Source: Prochlorococcus marinus str. GP2
GTDB taxonomy: Bacteria > Cyanobacteriota > Cyanobacteriia > PCC-6307 > Cyanobiaceae
Assembly (NCBI RefSeq): GCF_000759885.1
Contig: NZ_JNAH01000002.1
Span: 1-64,000, forward strand
Direction: 5' to 3'
Length of the DNA stretch: 64,000 bases
The notes below the pieces were generated by a model that worked only from the letters and a program-made list of their open reading frames with translations, ran no database searches and was not told the origin of the DNA. How positions within the stretch are numbered: position 1 is the stretch's first letter; each line of letters begins with the position of its first letter. A program made the position numbers and the translations under genes. This document shows, one piece after another, positions 56,701-64,000 of the stretch.

Positions 56701-57672
56701 ATTTCAAATGAAACAATCTTGAATTCAGTTTTTTTAGGCGAAACTTTGCCTAATTATTTGGATAGTCTGTTTTTTGATAACCTTATATTGGAACTTGGAC
56801 CAAGATTTAAACTGCAATATTCAGAGATAGTTCAAGCTTATTTAGATACGATCGTGGACCTAAATATCAATGGTGGAGTAGGAAAAGATTTAAATGCTAG
56901 AGGTCTTATTGATATAAAAAAAGGAAGAGCGAATTTATACACTACACCATTTAAACTTGATAAAAGTGTAGATAACTATATTGTATTTGCACCGAGAAGT
57001 GGTGTCGTTCCATACATTAATTTTTCTCTAGTTAGTAAAGTTCCAGATTCTATAATTCCTATAAGTGAAAATAATAAGGATTCAAATATCTCAAACGATC
57101 TAGATGCAGATACTACTTCGAGTGGTTTTGGGGCATTTGGAATTGGTAATACAAGGCTTATCAAAATTGAAGCTTCTTATGAAGGATTTTTAGATCAATT
57201 ATCATTTGAAGATGAAAATAAAAGAATTCAATTAAGGAGCACTCCAAGTTATAGTAGGTCGCAAATAATTGGTTTAATTGGGGGTAATTCTGCAAATTTA
57301 ATTAATAGAGCATTTATTTCACAACTTAATAATGCGGATGCTTTTAGTGAAAGATTTCAGTTGTCTTTATATCCAGCTTTAATAGAAAATAATACTTCTT
57401 TAAATAACATTTTTTCTAACGAAAATTTAGATATTGAAAATAATGGACAATCTACTTCTAATCAGGAATTTTCTTCTCAGGCTTGGGTAGCTGAACTAGG
57501 GCTTGATGTTACTGATTCAATAAATTTTGCATTTCAAACTGTTCCAGGTAGAGACGACCTTCCACCTACAGGGATATTGACTTTTCAAGCCAGTCCAAAC
57601 TTAGAATTACTAGGTTCTTATGATTCTAATGGGGATTGGAAAAGTCAAATTCAGTTATTTTTTAGATATTAA
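53713..57672 (+). CDS. TamB-like AsmA-superfamily envelope protein
   Basis: A 1319-residue protein, the largest in the window. It has one N-terminal membrane span (about 15-33), a long Asn/Lys-rich region of predicted beta strands with repetitive FNLN/SNFKFY-type stretches, and a C-terminal TamB (DUF490) domain (about 1050-1319) with GLIDIKKGRANLYTTPFKLDK, RSQIIGLIGG and a final LLGSYDSNGDWKSQIQLFFRY. Such proteins bridge the inner and outer membranes and move lipids or help assemble outer-membrane proteins. The start is TTG 53713 or 53725; both are plausible. Confidence 0.88.
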   Translation: MGSNLKKIRSLNLNTKILLVGMLLPLGFLGTFLLNNFLKETYSSRKLELEESIEKFLDKNVDLGDYVGIRFLGFSLGDSKINDKKDIGSEIKAKNVYVGIMPFRSLLKQKWIVKISPKQSAINIDRDFFKRDKPYEKVRSTKKSTLKYELNFNLNKYSILELRNLGFKSKVKGNVIYNSANRQITSNVKSNFDGKGFFKVKLNTKLNQNYLRLELFSRGLNLKDSEYSIGKSKINFKEGNFKSNFKFYKSSNQTFCKGGFSFTNLKIKSEYLSENINSDFTRFFCEKNNLIGNSENFDYGTLTSNFNLNVSLNKSSNEIDLKGSIGYLDSMNPDIDFSGNIPYWFDRRGINFGDIDSSFKINRTQLSNLNIFRKNNIRGFVTAEGKLKGEISDPDLSINFNLDYPHFKGIRIREIWEGEIKNINDQFVLNMKNRYSRIPSYLSVKFDSEFKLDNITFSRVFNSKQGSIEVFKNDNSYIWTADNFPIDELELSINKNQFDRIDGIINGQGSISSDQSYLDGRIAWSLGKYGNINLANSLFDFSVKNNSFYINSSLYPIDGGIIEIEYDSSKNNLINSEFKDISTSWTILTAVDIFNFDNKKVEATRKSNILDNLEINKDRKSFKEKIDFINNFIEKNNNLEDKFNLKKYLSKFKSRYNGKITIQGNRTVNYKLNAKLNGYLDISKDEYKNKIEEFSINLEGGLLRGEGFLKIKNLPLSAANIFLNQPKDFLGGLDMNLIYNLDKKSFSSKISSNDSSIKNNKILFDKGIIEFNKSIFDIDFSLILNDSEIPINIEGLIPINNSENLDLRFIGDAKFIELIDIFADEYFTFEEGKVNLRMIIKGTINKPILNGFVVINDSEINFYNNLIKDINSLIIFDFDSLEIKYLEAKSEDSGNIFIKGSLPFYSQNDTGEAEINLLTNKFTIKADNFNFLVDSDVDLSGSFESPVLGGSLSFNNGFINFNSTNQNNKKENNLLRKEDKKDWPELYWDNNKSIEIISNETILNSVFLGETLPNYLDSLFFDNLILELGPRFKLQYSEIVQAYLDTIVDLNINGGVGKDLNARGLIDIKKGRANLYTTPFKLDKSVDNYIVFAPRSGVVPYINFSLVSKVPDSIIPISENNKDSNISNDLDADTTSSGFGAFGIGNTRLIKIEASYEGFLDQLSFEDENKRIQLRSTPSYSRSQIIGLIGGNSANLINRAFISQLNNADAFSERFQLSLYPALIENNTSLNNIFSNENLDIENNGQSTSNQEFSSQAWVAELGLDVTDSINFAFQTVPGRDDLPPTGILTFQASPNLELLGSYDSNGDWKSQIQLFFRY

Positions 57673-57732
57673 GCCCAAAAAAATATTAGTTTAAAGAATC
57701 TTAAATTTGAATTATTATTTAATTAAATAATT

Positions 57733-59049
57733 ATGATTATGTCCGATATCTTTGAAGTCCCTCAACCAGGTAATGATCTTTTAAAAAAAGCTGATCAAGT
57801 TCGTTTGGCATCAATAAAAATAAGTCAGACTGACAATCAAAATAGAATTAAAGCCTTAAATTTTATGGCAGATTATCTCGAAAAAAATACTAAAGAGATA
57901 TTAGAGGCTAATAGTGAGGATTATCAAAGAGCAGAAAAAAAAGGTATTTCAAAGGCTTTATTGTCTAGATTAAAGTTATCAAAAGAAAAATTAAATGCAG
58001 GAATTGATGGGGTAAGGAAAGTTGGAGAATTGGCGGATCCAGTAAATCAAATTCAAATCAAAAGAGAGCTTTCCAAAGGACTAATCCTAGAAAGAAAAAC
58101 TGTACCTATTGGAGTTATAGGAGTTATTTTTGAATCTAGACCTGATGCTGTTATGCAGATTAGTTCTCTTGCGATAAGATCAGGTAATGGAGTAATACTT
58201 AAGGGGGGTAGTGAAGCTAATTTAACAAACACTGCAATAGTCAATGCCTTACAAATGGGGTTATATGAATCAGGCCTTGATAAAAATGCAATATGCTTAC
58301 TCACAAGCAGAAAAGATAGTATGTCGATGTTAAATCTTGAGAAATATATTAATTTAATAATTCCTAGAGGAAGTAATGAATTAGTAAAATTTATTCAGGA
58401 GAATACAAGAATTCCTGTGCTGGGCCATGCTGATGGAATTTGTCATTTGTTTATAGATAATGAGGCTAATCTCGAAATGGCTTTATCAGTAGCTCTAGAC
58501 AGTAAAATTCAATATCCTGCAGCATGTAATGCAATTGAAACTTTATTAGTTCATAAAGATATTGCACCAGCTTTTTTAGAAAAGGCCATCCCTTTATTTA
58601 ATTCTAATAAGGTTAAATTAATTGGAGATAAGAGATCAGTTGAATTAGGCTTAAAGTATGAGGCTAGTCTAGAAGATTGGAAAACTGAATATTTGGATTT
58701 AATTTTATCTATAAAAATTGTTGATGATCTTGAGGAGGCAATCACACATATTCAAGAATATAGTTCAAAACATACAGATGGAATAATCACTGAAAATTCA
58801 AATACTGCTAATAAATTTATGAATGTAGTTGATAGTGCGGGTGTTTTTCATAATTGCTCTACAAGATTCGCAGATGGGTTTAGATATGGATTCGGAGCTG
58901 AAGTTGGTATATCTACTCAAACTCTTCCACCAAGGGGGCCTGTAGGTCTAGAAGGTTTGGTAACTTATAAATATTTCCTAAAAGGGGATGGGAGTATCGT
59001 TGATGATTTTTCATCAGGAAAGGCTATCTATACACATAAAGATCTTTAA
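57733..59049 (+). CDS. proA: Gamma-glutamyl phosphate reductase
   Basis: Second step of proline synthesis (438 aa), reducing glutamyl-5-phosphate to the semialdehyde. It shows the aldehyde-dehydrogenase-like core: PIGVIGVIFESRPDAV, ILKGGSEANLTN, IPRGSNELV, the catalytic cysteine in IQYPAACNAIETLLVH and the C-terminal FAEVGISTQTLPPRGPVG-type segment. An ATG six bases downstream (MSDIFEV) is an alternative start. folB follows 11 bases after its stop. Confidence 0.97.
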   Translation: MIMSDIFEVPQPGNDLLKKADQVRLASIKISQTDNQNRIKALNFMADYLEKNTKEILEANSEDYQRAEKKGISKALLSRLKLSKEKLNAGIDGVRKVGELADPVNQIQIKRELSKGLILERKTVPIGVIGVIFESRPDAVMQISSLAIRSGNGVILKGGSEANLTNTAIVNALQMGLYESGLDKNAICLLTSRKDSMSMLNLEKYINLIIPRGSNELVKFIQENTRIPVLGHADGICHLFIDNEANLEMALSVALDSKIQYPAACNAIETLLVHKDIAPAFLEKAIPLFNSNKVKLIGDKRSVELGLKYEASLEDWKTEYLDLILSIKIVDDLEEAITHIQEYSSKHTDGIITENSNTANKFMNVVDSAGVFHNCSTRFADGFRYGFGAEVGISTQTLPPRGPVGLEGLVTYKYFLKGDGSIVDDFSSGKAIYTHKDL

Positions 59050-59060
59050 AAGTTTTAAAG

Positions 59061-59423
59061 ATGGAAACTTTTTTAAAAATTGAGAATATTAAACTTTGGG
59101 CTAGGGTTGGGGTCCTTGATAAAGAAAGGAAATTAGGACAATTATTTAGTTTGGATATATTTTTGTGGACTGATTTTGAAAAATGTACAGTAAGTGATGA
59201 TATAAAAAAAACGGTTGACTATTCAAAATTAGTTCAAATTTTAAAAGAGCAATCAAAGAAAACATATTGTTTTACGATCGAAAAATATTCAAACTCAATT
59301 TTAGAAATCATTGATCAAGAATTTAAGCTTTCTAAAATTAAAATTATTTTGACAAAATGCAATCCTCCAATCACAGGTTTCGATGGGAAGGTGTCAATAG
59401 TAAGAATTCTTGAAAATAATTAA
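59061..59423 (+). CDS. folB: Dihydroneopterin aldolase
   Basis: Folate-pathway enzyme (120 aa) that cleaves dihydroneopterin to hydroxymethyl-dihydropterin. FLKIENIKLWARVGVLDKERKLGQLF carries the family's catalytic glutamate position, DYSKLVQILKEQS and TIEKYSNSILEII the second, and the C-terminal KCNPPITGFDGKVSIVRI is characteristic. The next gene begins within its last codons (TTG 59410), so the two are likely coupled. Confidence 0.94.
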   Translation: METFLKIENIKLWARVGVLDKERKLGQLFSLDIFLWTDFEKCTVSDDIKKTVDYSKLVQILKEQSKKTYCFTIEKYSNSILEIIDQEFKLSKIKIILTKCNPPITGFDGKVSIVRILENN

Positions 59424-60021
59424 AGTATTGGAAAAAAGAAATCCTATTATATTGATTCATGGTCTTTGGAATACTTCAAGTATTTTTTCTTCTATTACAT
59501 CAAAACTTGATGAAATTGGGATTGAATATTTTTCCCCAACTCTTAAGCATTCATGTGGAATGACTTCAATTATTGATTTGACTAATAAATTAAACGAATT
59601 AATTTTAGAGAAATATGGTTTAGAAAAAGAAATAGATATTTTGGGATTTTCTATGGGAGGAATAATTGGTAGGCACTGGCTTCAAAAATTTAATGGGTGT
59701 AAAAGAACAAGAAGATTAATATCTATTGGTTCTCCACACAAAGGAACTTTGATGGCTCAATTAATACCCAAATACCCTTTTAGAGGAATATCAGAAATGA
59801 AAATAAATAGTAAGTTTTTAAGGGAGCTCGCAAATAATGATTTTTTACTTGATGATATTGAGTGTATAAATTTCTTTACTTATTGGGATATGATGGTTTT
59901 TCCTGGCTGGTGGACAAATTTAAAATTTGGGAAAAAAATATCAGTAAAAGTTTATAAACATCGAAATCTAGTAAGAAACAAATCTGTGGTTGACAAAATA
60001 ATCGGTGAAATTATTATGTAG
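59410..60021 (+). CDS. Alpha/beta hydrolase (lipase-like)
   Basis: A 203-residue hydrolase. ILIHGLWNTSSIF provides the oxyanion HG motif, the nucleophile elbow is LGFSMGGIIGRHWLQ, and SIGSPHKGTLMA is typical of the triacylglycerol-lipase/PGAP1-like group. The catalytic Asp and His are less clear (YWDMMVFPG, YKHRNLV). The protein is short for the family. The start is TTG 59410, overlapping folB by 14 bases, or TTG 59428, just after it; the sequence does not decide. The substrate is unknown. Convergent with prlC, the stops overlapping by 8 bases. Confidence 0.85.
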   Translation: MKIIKVLEKRNPIILIHGLWNTSSIFSSITSKLDEIGIEYFSPTLKHSCGMTSIIDLTNKLNELILEKYGLEKEIDILGFSMGGIIGRHWLQKFNGCKRTRRLISIGSPHKGTLMAQLIPKYPFRGISEMKINSKFLRELANNDFLLDDIECINFFTYWDMMVFPGWWTNLKFGKKISVKVYKHRNLVRNKSVVDKIIGEIIM

Positions 60022-62101
60022 CTCCAGATAGCCCCAAATGTCTTATTAAGGAATCTGTTTGTGGCTCTCTTCCCCTGAATGATTTGAATATGTCTAATGG
60101 AGGTAAGCTTCCACCTAAGCTAAGTATTGTATCTTTAAATTTCTTACCTATTAACTTTAAATCCTCAGAGTTTTCTAAATCAGCTTCTTCGAACATAGAA
60201 AAAGCGTCAGCACTTAGTACCTCAGCCCATTTATAGGAGTAATATCCTGCAGAATAACCGCCTGCAAATATATGACTAAAACAACAAAGAAATTGATCCT
60301 CTTGAATTGGAGCAATAACAGTAGTTTGTTTTGCAATTTCTCTTCTTATTTCATCTGCTGTTTTACCTTCGTTTTGATCGATACTACTGTGTAATCTGAG
60401 GTCTGTAATCGCAAAATGTAGTTGTCTTAGAGTAGCCATGCCACAATTAAAAGTTCTATTCTTTAAGAGCTTTTCAAAATTTTCATCGGATAATTTTTCA
60501 CCCGTTTTATAGTGCTTAGCAATATTCAAAAGTGTATTTTTATGGAAACACCAGTTTTCCATGAATTGACTTGGAAGTTCGACTGCATCCCATTCAACAT
60601 TATTGATCCCAGCTGCTTGAGGAAGATTTACAGTAGTAAGCATATGTTGAAGACCATGGCCAAATTCATGGAAGAGTGTCTGAACTTCTTCAAAACTCAT
60701 CAAACTAGGTTTATCTTTTGATGGTGGAGTCTGATTACAAACGAGATAAGCTACAGGGAGAGTCTTTTTGCCAACATTATTTTTATTCAAACATTCATCC
60801 ATCCAAGCCCCTCCTCTTTTTGATTCAGGTCTAGAATATGGGTCTAGGTAAAATGATGCAATTTTTTTATTTTCATTATTGAGGATATTAAAAAATAAAA
60901 CGTCATCATTCCAGAGAGGTGCCTCATCAGTTGCCTCGACTACTTTTATTTCAAAAAGCTTCTCACTTAATCTAAATAAACCTTTCAATACATCATTTAG
61001 TGGGAACCAAGGTCTCAAAGACTCTTGATCCAAATTAAACTTTTCCTTTCTAAGAAGTTCAGACCAATAACTAATATCCCATGGTTCAATATTCTGCGAT
61101 TTTGGAAATCCATTGGCTTTGGAAAACTTATCGAGCGTTTCTAATTCAATTTTTGCAGCTTTGAATGCTGGTGCTCTCAATTCTTCTAAAAGGTTTTCTA
61201 CATTTTTAATTTCTTTCGCCATTTTCTTTGACAAACTTAGTTCTGCCCAACTTTTATAACCGAGAAGATTTGCTTGTTTAGTCCTGAGAGATAATATATC
61301 TTCAATGATTTGAGAATTATTTTTTTCTCCTTGAGACGCCCTACTAACGAATGCCTTGTATAGCTTTTCTCTAAGATTACGCTCGGTGGCATATGTCATG
61401 AACGAAGTATAAGTTGGAATATCTAGACTTAATTTCCAAGGACCATTTTTAATATCAACTTCTTCATCTTTTTTTAAGTGATTGTGTGCAGAAATTGCCA
61501 TCAATTCAAGTACTCGGTCAGGGAGACCATCGACTTCAGATTTTTTATTTAAAATTAAAAACCATTCGTTAGTGGCATCAAGAACATTGTTACTGAATTC
61601 AGTTGATAGTTCTCCAAGCTTTTCTGAAATCTTGTTGAATTCTTCTTGATCATTCTTTTGTAGTGAAATACCTCTATGTTGCATCTCAAGAATTTCTTTA
61701 TCTAAAATTCTGTTTTTAATTTGATCAAAGTTATTTGTTTCTTTAAGCTTGACTAAAGAATTGTAAATTATTTTGCTTTGCCCGAATTTATTACTCAAGC
61801 TAATAACCTCTGGAAGAAATTTTGAATAAATATCTCTTAAACTTTCAGAATTATTTACAGCATTTAGGTGACTTATTACCCCCCAACTCCATCTAAGAAT
61901 TTCATTTACTTCATTTAAAGGATTTATTACCTTATCCCAATTTAAATCATTTTGAATCAAATAATTAGATAAATTTTTTTCTATGTTTTTAAATTCTTCA
62001 GCTATCTTTTCTAATACTGCTGGAAATTGTTTACTAATGCTTTCAGGAGTAAATTTTTTAAATTGTGGTAACTCTCCATATTTAAAAATTGAGGTATCCA
62101 T
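60014..62101 (-). CDS. prlC: Oligopeptidase A (M3 metallopeptidase)
   Basis: A 695-residue zinc oligopeptidase that degrades short peptides, including cleaved signal peptides, in the cytosol. The zinc site is HEFGH at 478-482 with the third ligand Glu in the downstream VEWDAVELPSQFMENW segment. Family features include SLSKKMAK, FYLDPYSRPESKRGGAWMDE and the C-terminal FAGGYSAGYYSYKWAEVLSAD. It is 13 bases downstream of ndhD and on the same strand. Confidence 0.96.
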   Translation of the reverse strand: MDTSIFKYGELPQFKKFTPESISKQFPAVLEKIAEEFKNIEKNLSNYLIQNDLNWDKVINPLNEVNEILRWSWGVISHLNAVNNSESLRDIYSKFLPEVISLSNKFGQSKIIYNSLVKLKETNNFDQIKNRILDKEILEMQHRGISLQKNDQEEFNKISEKLGELSTEFSNNVLDATNEWFLILNKKSEVDGLPDRVLELMAISAHNHLKKDEEVDIKNGPWKLSLDIPTYTSFMTYATERNLREKLYKAFVSRASQGEKNNSQIIEDILSLRTKQANLLGYKSWAELSLSKKMAKEIKNVENLLEELRAPAFKAAKIELETLDKFSKANGFPKSQNIEPWDISYWSELLRKEKFNLDQESLRPWFPLNDVLKGLFRLSEKLFEIKVVEATDEAPLWNDDVLFFNILNNENKKIASFYLDPYSRPESKRGGAWMDECLNKNNVGKKTLPVAYLVCNQTPPSKDKPSLMSFEEVQTLFHEFGHGLQHMLTTVNLPQAAGINNVEWDAVELPSQFMENWCFHKNTLLNIAKHYKTGEKLSDENFEKLLKNRTFNCGMATLRQLHFAITDLRLHSSIDQNEGKTADEIRREIAKQTTVIAPIQEDQFLCCFSHIFAGGYSAGYYSYKWAEVLSADAFSMFEEADLENSEDLKLIGKKFKDTILSLGGSLPPLDIFKSFRGREPQTDSLIRHLGLSGAT

Positions 62102-62114
62102 TGATTAAGAAAAT

Positions 62115-63656
62115 TTAATTAACTAAGGTTGGTATTAATCCAATCAATTTAGCTAAAGTAAGCTGCTGACTGAGAGCATTGGTTGAAGATTCGTATAAAT
62201 TAATGGCGATTTTGGGCCAAAAACCTATTACCAATGTAGGCAACAATAAACTGAAACCAATAGTCAATTCTCTACCATTCATCTCTTTAACTGTAGCTAG
62301 TGCTGGAATTCTAGGGCCAAAAAATACTCTTCTACACATTGATAATAGATATATTGGTGTTAGAACTAATCCTATAGCTGCAATTAGAATCGTGATTGAT
62401 CTAAAGATAGAGCTAAATCCCTCTTGACTAGTGATACCTAAAAATACAGTTATTTCACTTATAAAACCACTCATCCCAGGTAGTGCTAGAGAGGCCAGTG
62501 AGCTTGCTAAGAAAAAAGCAAAAGTTATTGGCAAGACCTTTGCTAAGCCGCCCATATTTGGTATAGAAAGAGTATTTGTTCTTTCATAGAATGAGCCCGT
62601 AACAAAGAACATAGCTGCAGCAATAAGTCCGTGACTGATCATTTGTAGCATTGCTCCGCTAATTCCTAGAGCATCAACTGCTCCAATACCTAATAGAACA
62701 AAACCCATATGACTCACTGAGCTACATGCGATTCTCCTTTTAACATTATCTTGTGCGAATGCATTTAAGGCTCCGTAAATTATATTAATGATTCCAAGAA
62801 TAATTAACGCAGGTGCAATTTGAAGATGTACTTCAGGAAGTATTTGAACATTAAATCTTAAGAGGGCGTATCCTCCCATTTTTAAGAGTATTCCAGCTAG
62901 TAACATTGAAACTGGTGCATTGGCCTCTCCATGTGCATCGGGTAACCAAGTATGTAATGGAAAGATAGGAAGTTTTACTCCAAAACCAATTAAAAATCCT
63001 AAATAAGATAATAAAGCTAAGCTCCCAGTTACATGTTTATTGGTTAAATCGGTAATATTTAGAGTAAAGGTATCACCACTCAAGGCAAGTGCTAACCCAC
63101 TTATGAGTATTAATAGAGAAGCTAAAGCTGTATAAAGAATGAATTTAGTGGCCGCATATAATTTCTTTTTACCTCCCCAAATTGCAATGAGAAGATATAC
63201 CGGAACTAATTCAAGTTCCCATGCTAAGAAAAACAATAGGAAATCTTGAGAAAGGAAAACTAGTGCCTGTGCTGATGCTTGAACTAATAAAAGAGCAAAA
63301 TATAGATTAGATTTTTTCTTAATTTTCCAACTTGCAGCAGCTGATAAAAATGTAATTAACCCACTCAAAGCTACTAAAGGAGCAGATAACCCATCTACTC
63401 CAAGAGACCACTCTAAGCCTATTGAAGGTAACCAGGAAGCTCTTTCTACCAGTTGCAATGAGCTATCTGAAGTATCGAATTTTTGAAAAAGGACGCCGAT
63501 TATTAGTAAAAAATCTATAAATAAAAAACTTAATGAGATATTTCTAGGGAGTGTATTATCTTCTCCTTCTTTTGAACTCAAAAAAGGCATTATTAATGCC
63601 CCAATTAAAGGCAGTAAAACAATCGATGATAACCAAGGAAAAGATTCTAGATTCAT
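62115..63656 (-). CDS. ndhD: NAD(P)H-quinone oxidoreductase chain 4 (NdhD)
   Basis: Antiporter-like proton-pumping subunit of NDH-1 (513 aa, about 14 spans). Key segments are [17 protein letters not shown] with the conserved Glu, the [30 protein letters not shown] Lys/His block and [20 protein letters not shown]. The presence of a canonical NdhD fits the respiratory/cyclic complex; whether it is NdhD1 or a CO2-uptake paralogue needs a tree. It lies between prlC and thrB on the same strand, 79 bases after thrB. Confidence 0.96.
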   Translation of the reverse strand: MNLESFPWLSSIVLLPLIGALIMPFLSSKEGEDNTLPRNISLSFLFIDFLLIIGVLFQKFDTSDSSLQLVERASWLPSIGLEWSLGVDGLSAPLVALSGLITFLSAAASWKIKKKSNLYFALLLVQASAQALVFLSQDFLLFFLAWELELVPVYLLIAIWGGKKKLYAATKFILYTALASLLILISGLALALSGDTFTLNITDLTNKHVTGSLALLSYLGFLIGFGVKLPIFPLHTWLPDAHGEANAPVSMLLAGILLKMGGYALLRFNVQILPEVHLQIAPALIILGIINIIYGALNAFAQDNVKRRIACSSVSHMGFVLLGIGAVDALGISGAMLQMISHGLIAAAMFFVTGSFYERTNTLSIPNMGGLAKVLPITFAFFLASSLASLALPGMSGFISEITVFLGITSQEGFSSIFRSITILIAAIGLVLTPIYLLSMCRRVFFGPRIPALATVKEMNGRELTIGFSLLLPTLVIGFWPKIAINLYESSTNALSQQLTLAKLIGLIPTLVN

Positions 63657-63735
63657 TTATGTAATGAATAATTTTTTTATTCTAGTTGAAGTTGTACTAG
63701 CTTGAGACTATAACATTAAAGTTGCCTAAGTAAAA

Positions 63736-64000
63736 CTACTTACCGGAGATATTGCTAAATTGGCTACCTGTTGTTTGTACGTTTAAGAATGGTGCTCTGC
63801 TAGCTACACCTGACTTCTCCCAAGCTTTCACCATAGCTTGACTGACATTTTTACCATTCTCTTTTTTACACAAAGCTAAGATACTTGGTCCAGCCCCACT
63901 AATTGCGCATCCTAGAGCACCTGCATTTAGTGCAGCATCTTTGACTTCTAGTCCACCTTTAATAAGCTTCCATCTGTAGGGTTCATGTAACTTGTCAAAC
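63736..64000 (-). CDS. thrB: Homoserine kinase, C-terminal part
   Basis: The last 87 codons of a GHMP-family kinase that continues beyond the right edge. Translation from the edge gives FDKLHEPYRWKLIKGGLEVK, then GALGCAISGAGPSILALCKK, the glycine-rich C-terminal motif of homoserine kinase, and ends in ISGK before TAG (63736-63738). The enzyme phosphorylates homoserine in threonine synthesis. The 5' part, including the first GHMP motif, is outside the window. Confidence 0.93.
   Translation of the reverse strand, partial: FDKLHEPYRWKLIKGGLEVKDAALNAGALGCAISGAGPSILALCKKENGKNVSQAMVKAWEKSGVASRAPFLNVQTTGSQFSNISGK

Overview
The window reads as a high-light-adapted Prochlorococcus chromosome segment (inference; no search was run). 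Supporting signs are very AT-rich DNA with dense short-spaced genes, Form IA Rubisco inside an alpha-carboxysome locus (csoS1D, csoS1, rbcLS, csoS2, csoSCA, csoS4A/B), paired alkane genes (ado, aar), both protochlorophyllide reductases, psaM, petE and cyanobacterial NDH-1 subunits. Many genes appear to use TTG or GTG starts, including dnaA. I found no insertion sequences, phage genes, CRISPR arrays or rRNA, and only one tRNA.

Layout. 1-2.2 kb: start of a Tab2-like gene coupled to an S1-domain protein, then a creatininase-family hydrolase. 2.2-5.9 kb: alkane/fatty-acid block (ado, aar, accA, SDR). 6.0-9.4 kb: folE, trpF, site-2 protease and a lipoate-ligase-like protein. 9.5-15.6 kb: psaM, por and, convergently, chlN-chlB-chlL. 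15.7-24.4 kb: carboxysome locus interrupted only by rdgB, ending in an acRAF-type pterin-dehydratase-like gene. 24.4-30.2 kb: small conserved gene, RidA, GloB, HisG, ABC exporter, GNAT, and two adjacent transferases. 30.4-36.7 kb: dnaA, a large glutathione-transferase-like protein divergent from gor, a cation exchanger and pyrC. 36.9-43.3 kb: membrane protein, tRNA-Leu(UAA), ndhL-DUF3007-trpA, cyAbrB, a small HTH/YkvA pair, a group 2 sigma factor, hisIE and a PTPS-family protein. 43.4-53.7 kb: long minus-strand run (clpB2, petE, epimerase, hemE, glgB, CocE-type hydrolase, small conserved proteins). 53.7-64 kb: TamB-like giant, proA, folB, alpha/beta hydrolase, then minus-strand prlC, ndhD and the 3' part of thrB.

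How it fits together. The main theme is photoautotrophy. Carbon is fixed in the carboxysome, AccA feeds fatty-acid synthesis, AAR and ADO turn acyl-ACP into alkanes, GlgB stores glycogen, HemE and the two chlorophyll reductases make tetrapyrroles, and PsaM, plastocyanin and NDH-1 serve electron flow. The most interesting unexplained signals are non-coding. Each of the three gaps in csoS1-rbcL-rbcS-csoS2 carries a hairpin, and the 328-base carboxysome promoter region holds a 14-base direct repeat and a nested inverted-repeat cluster. I see no clear candidate for an entirely new multi-gene system.
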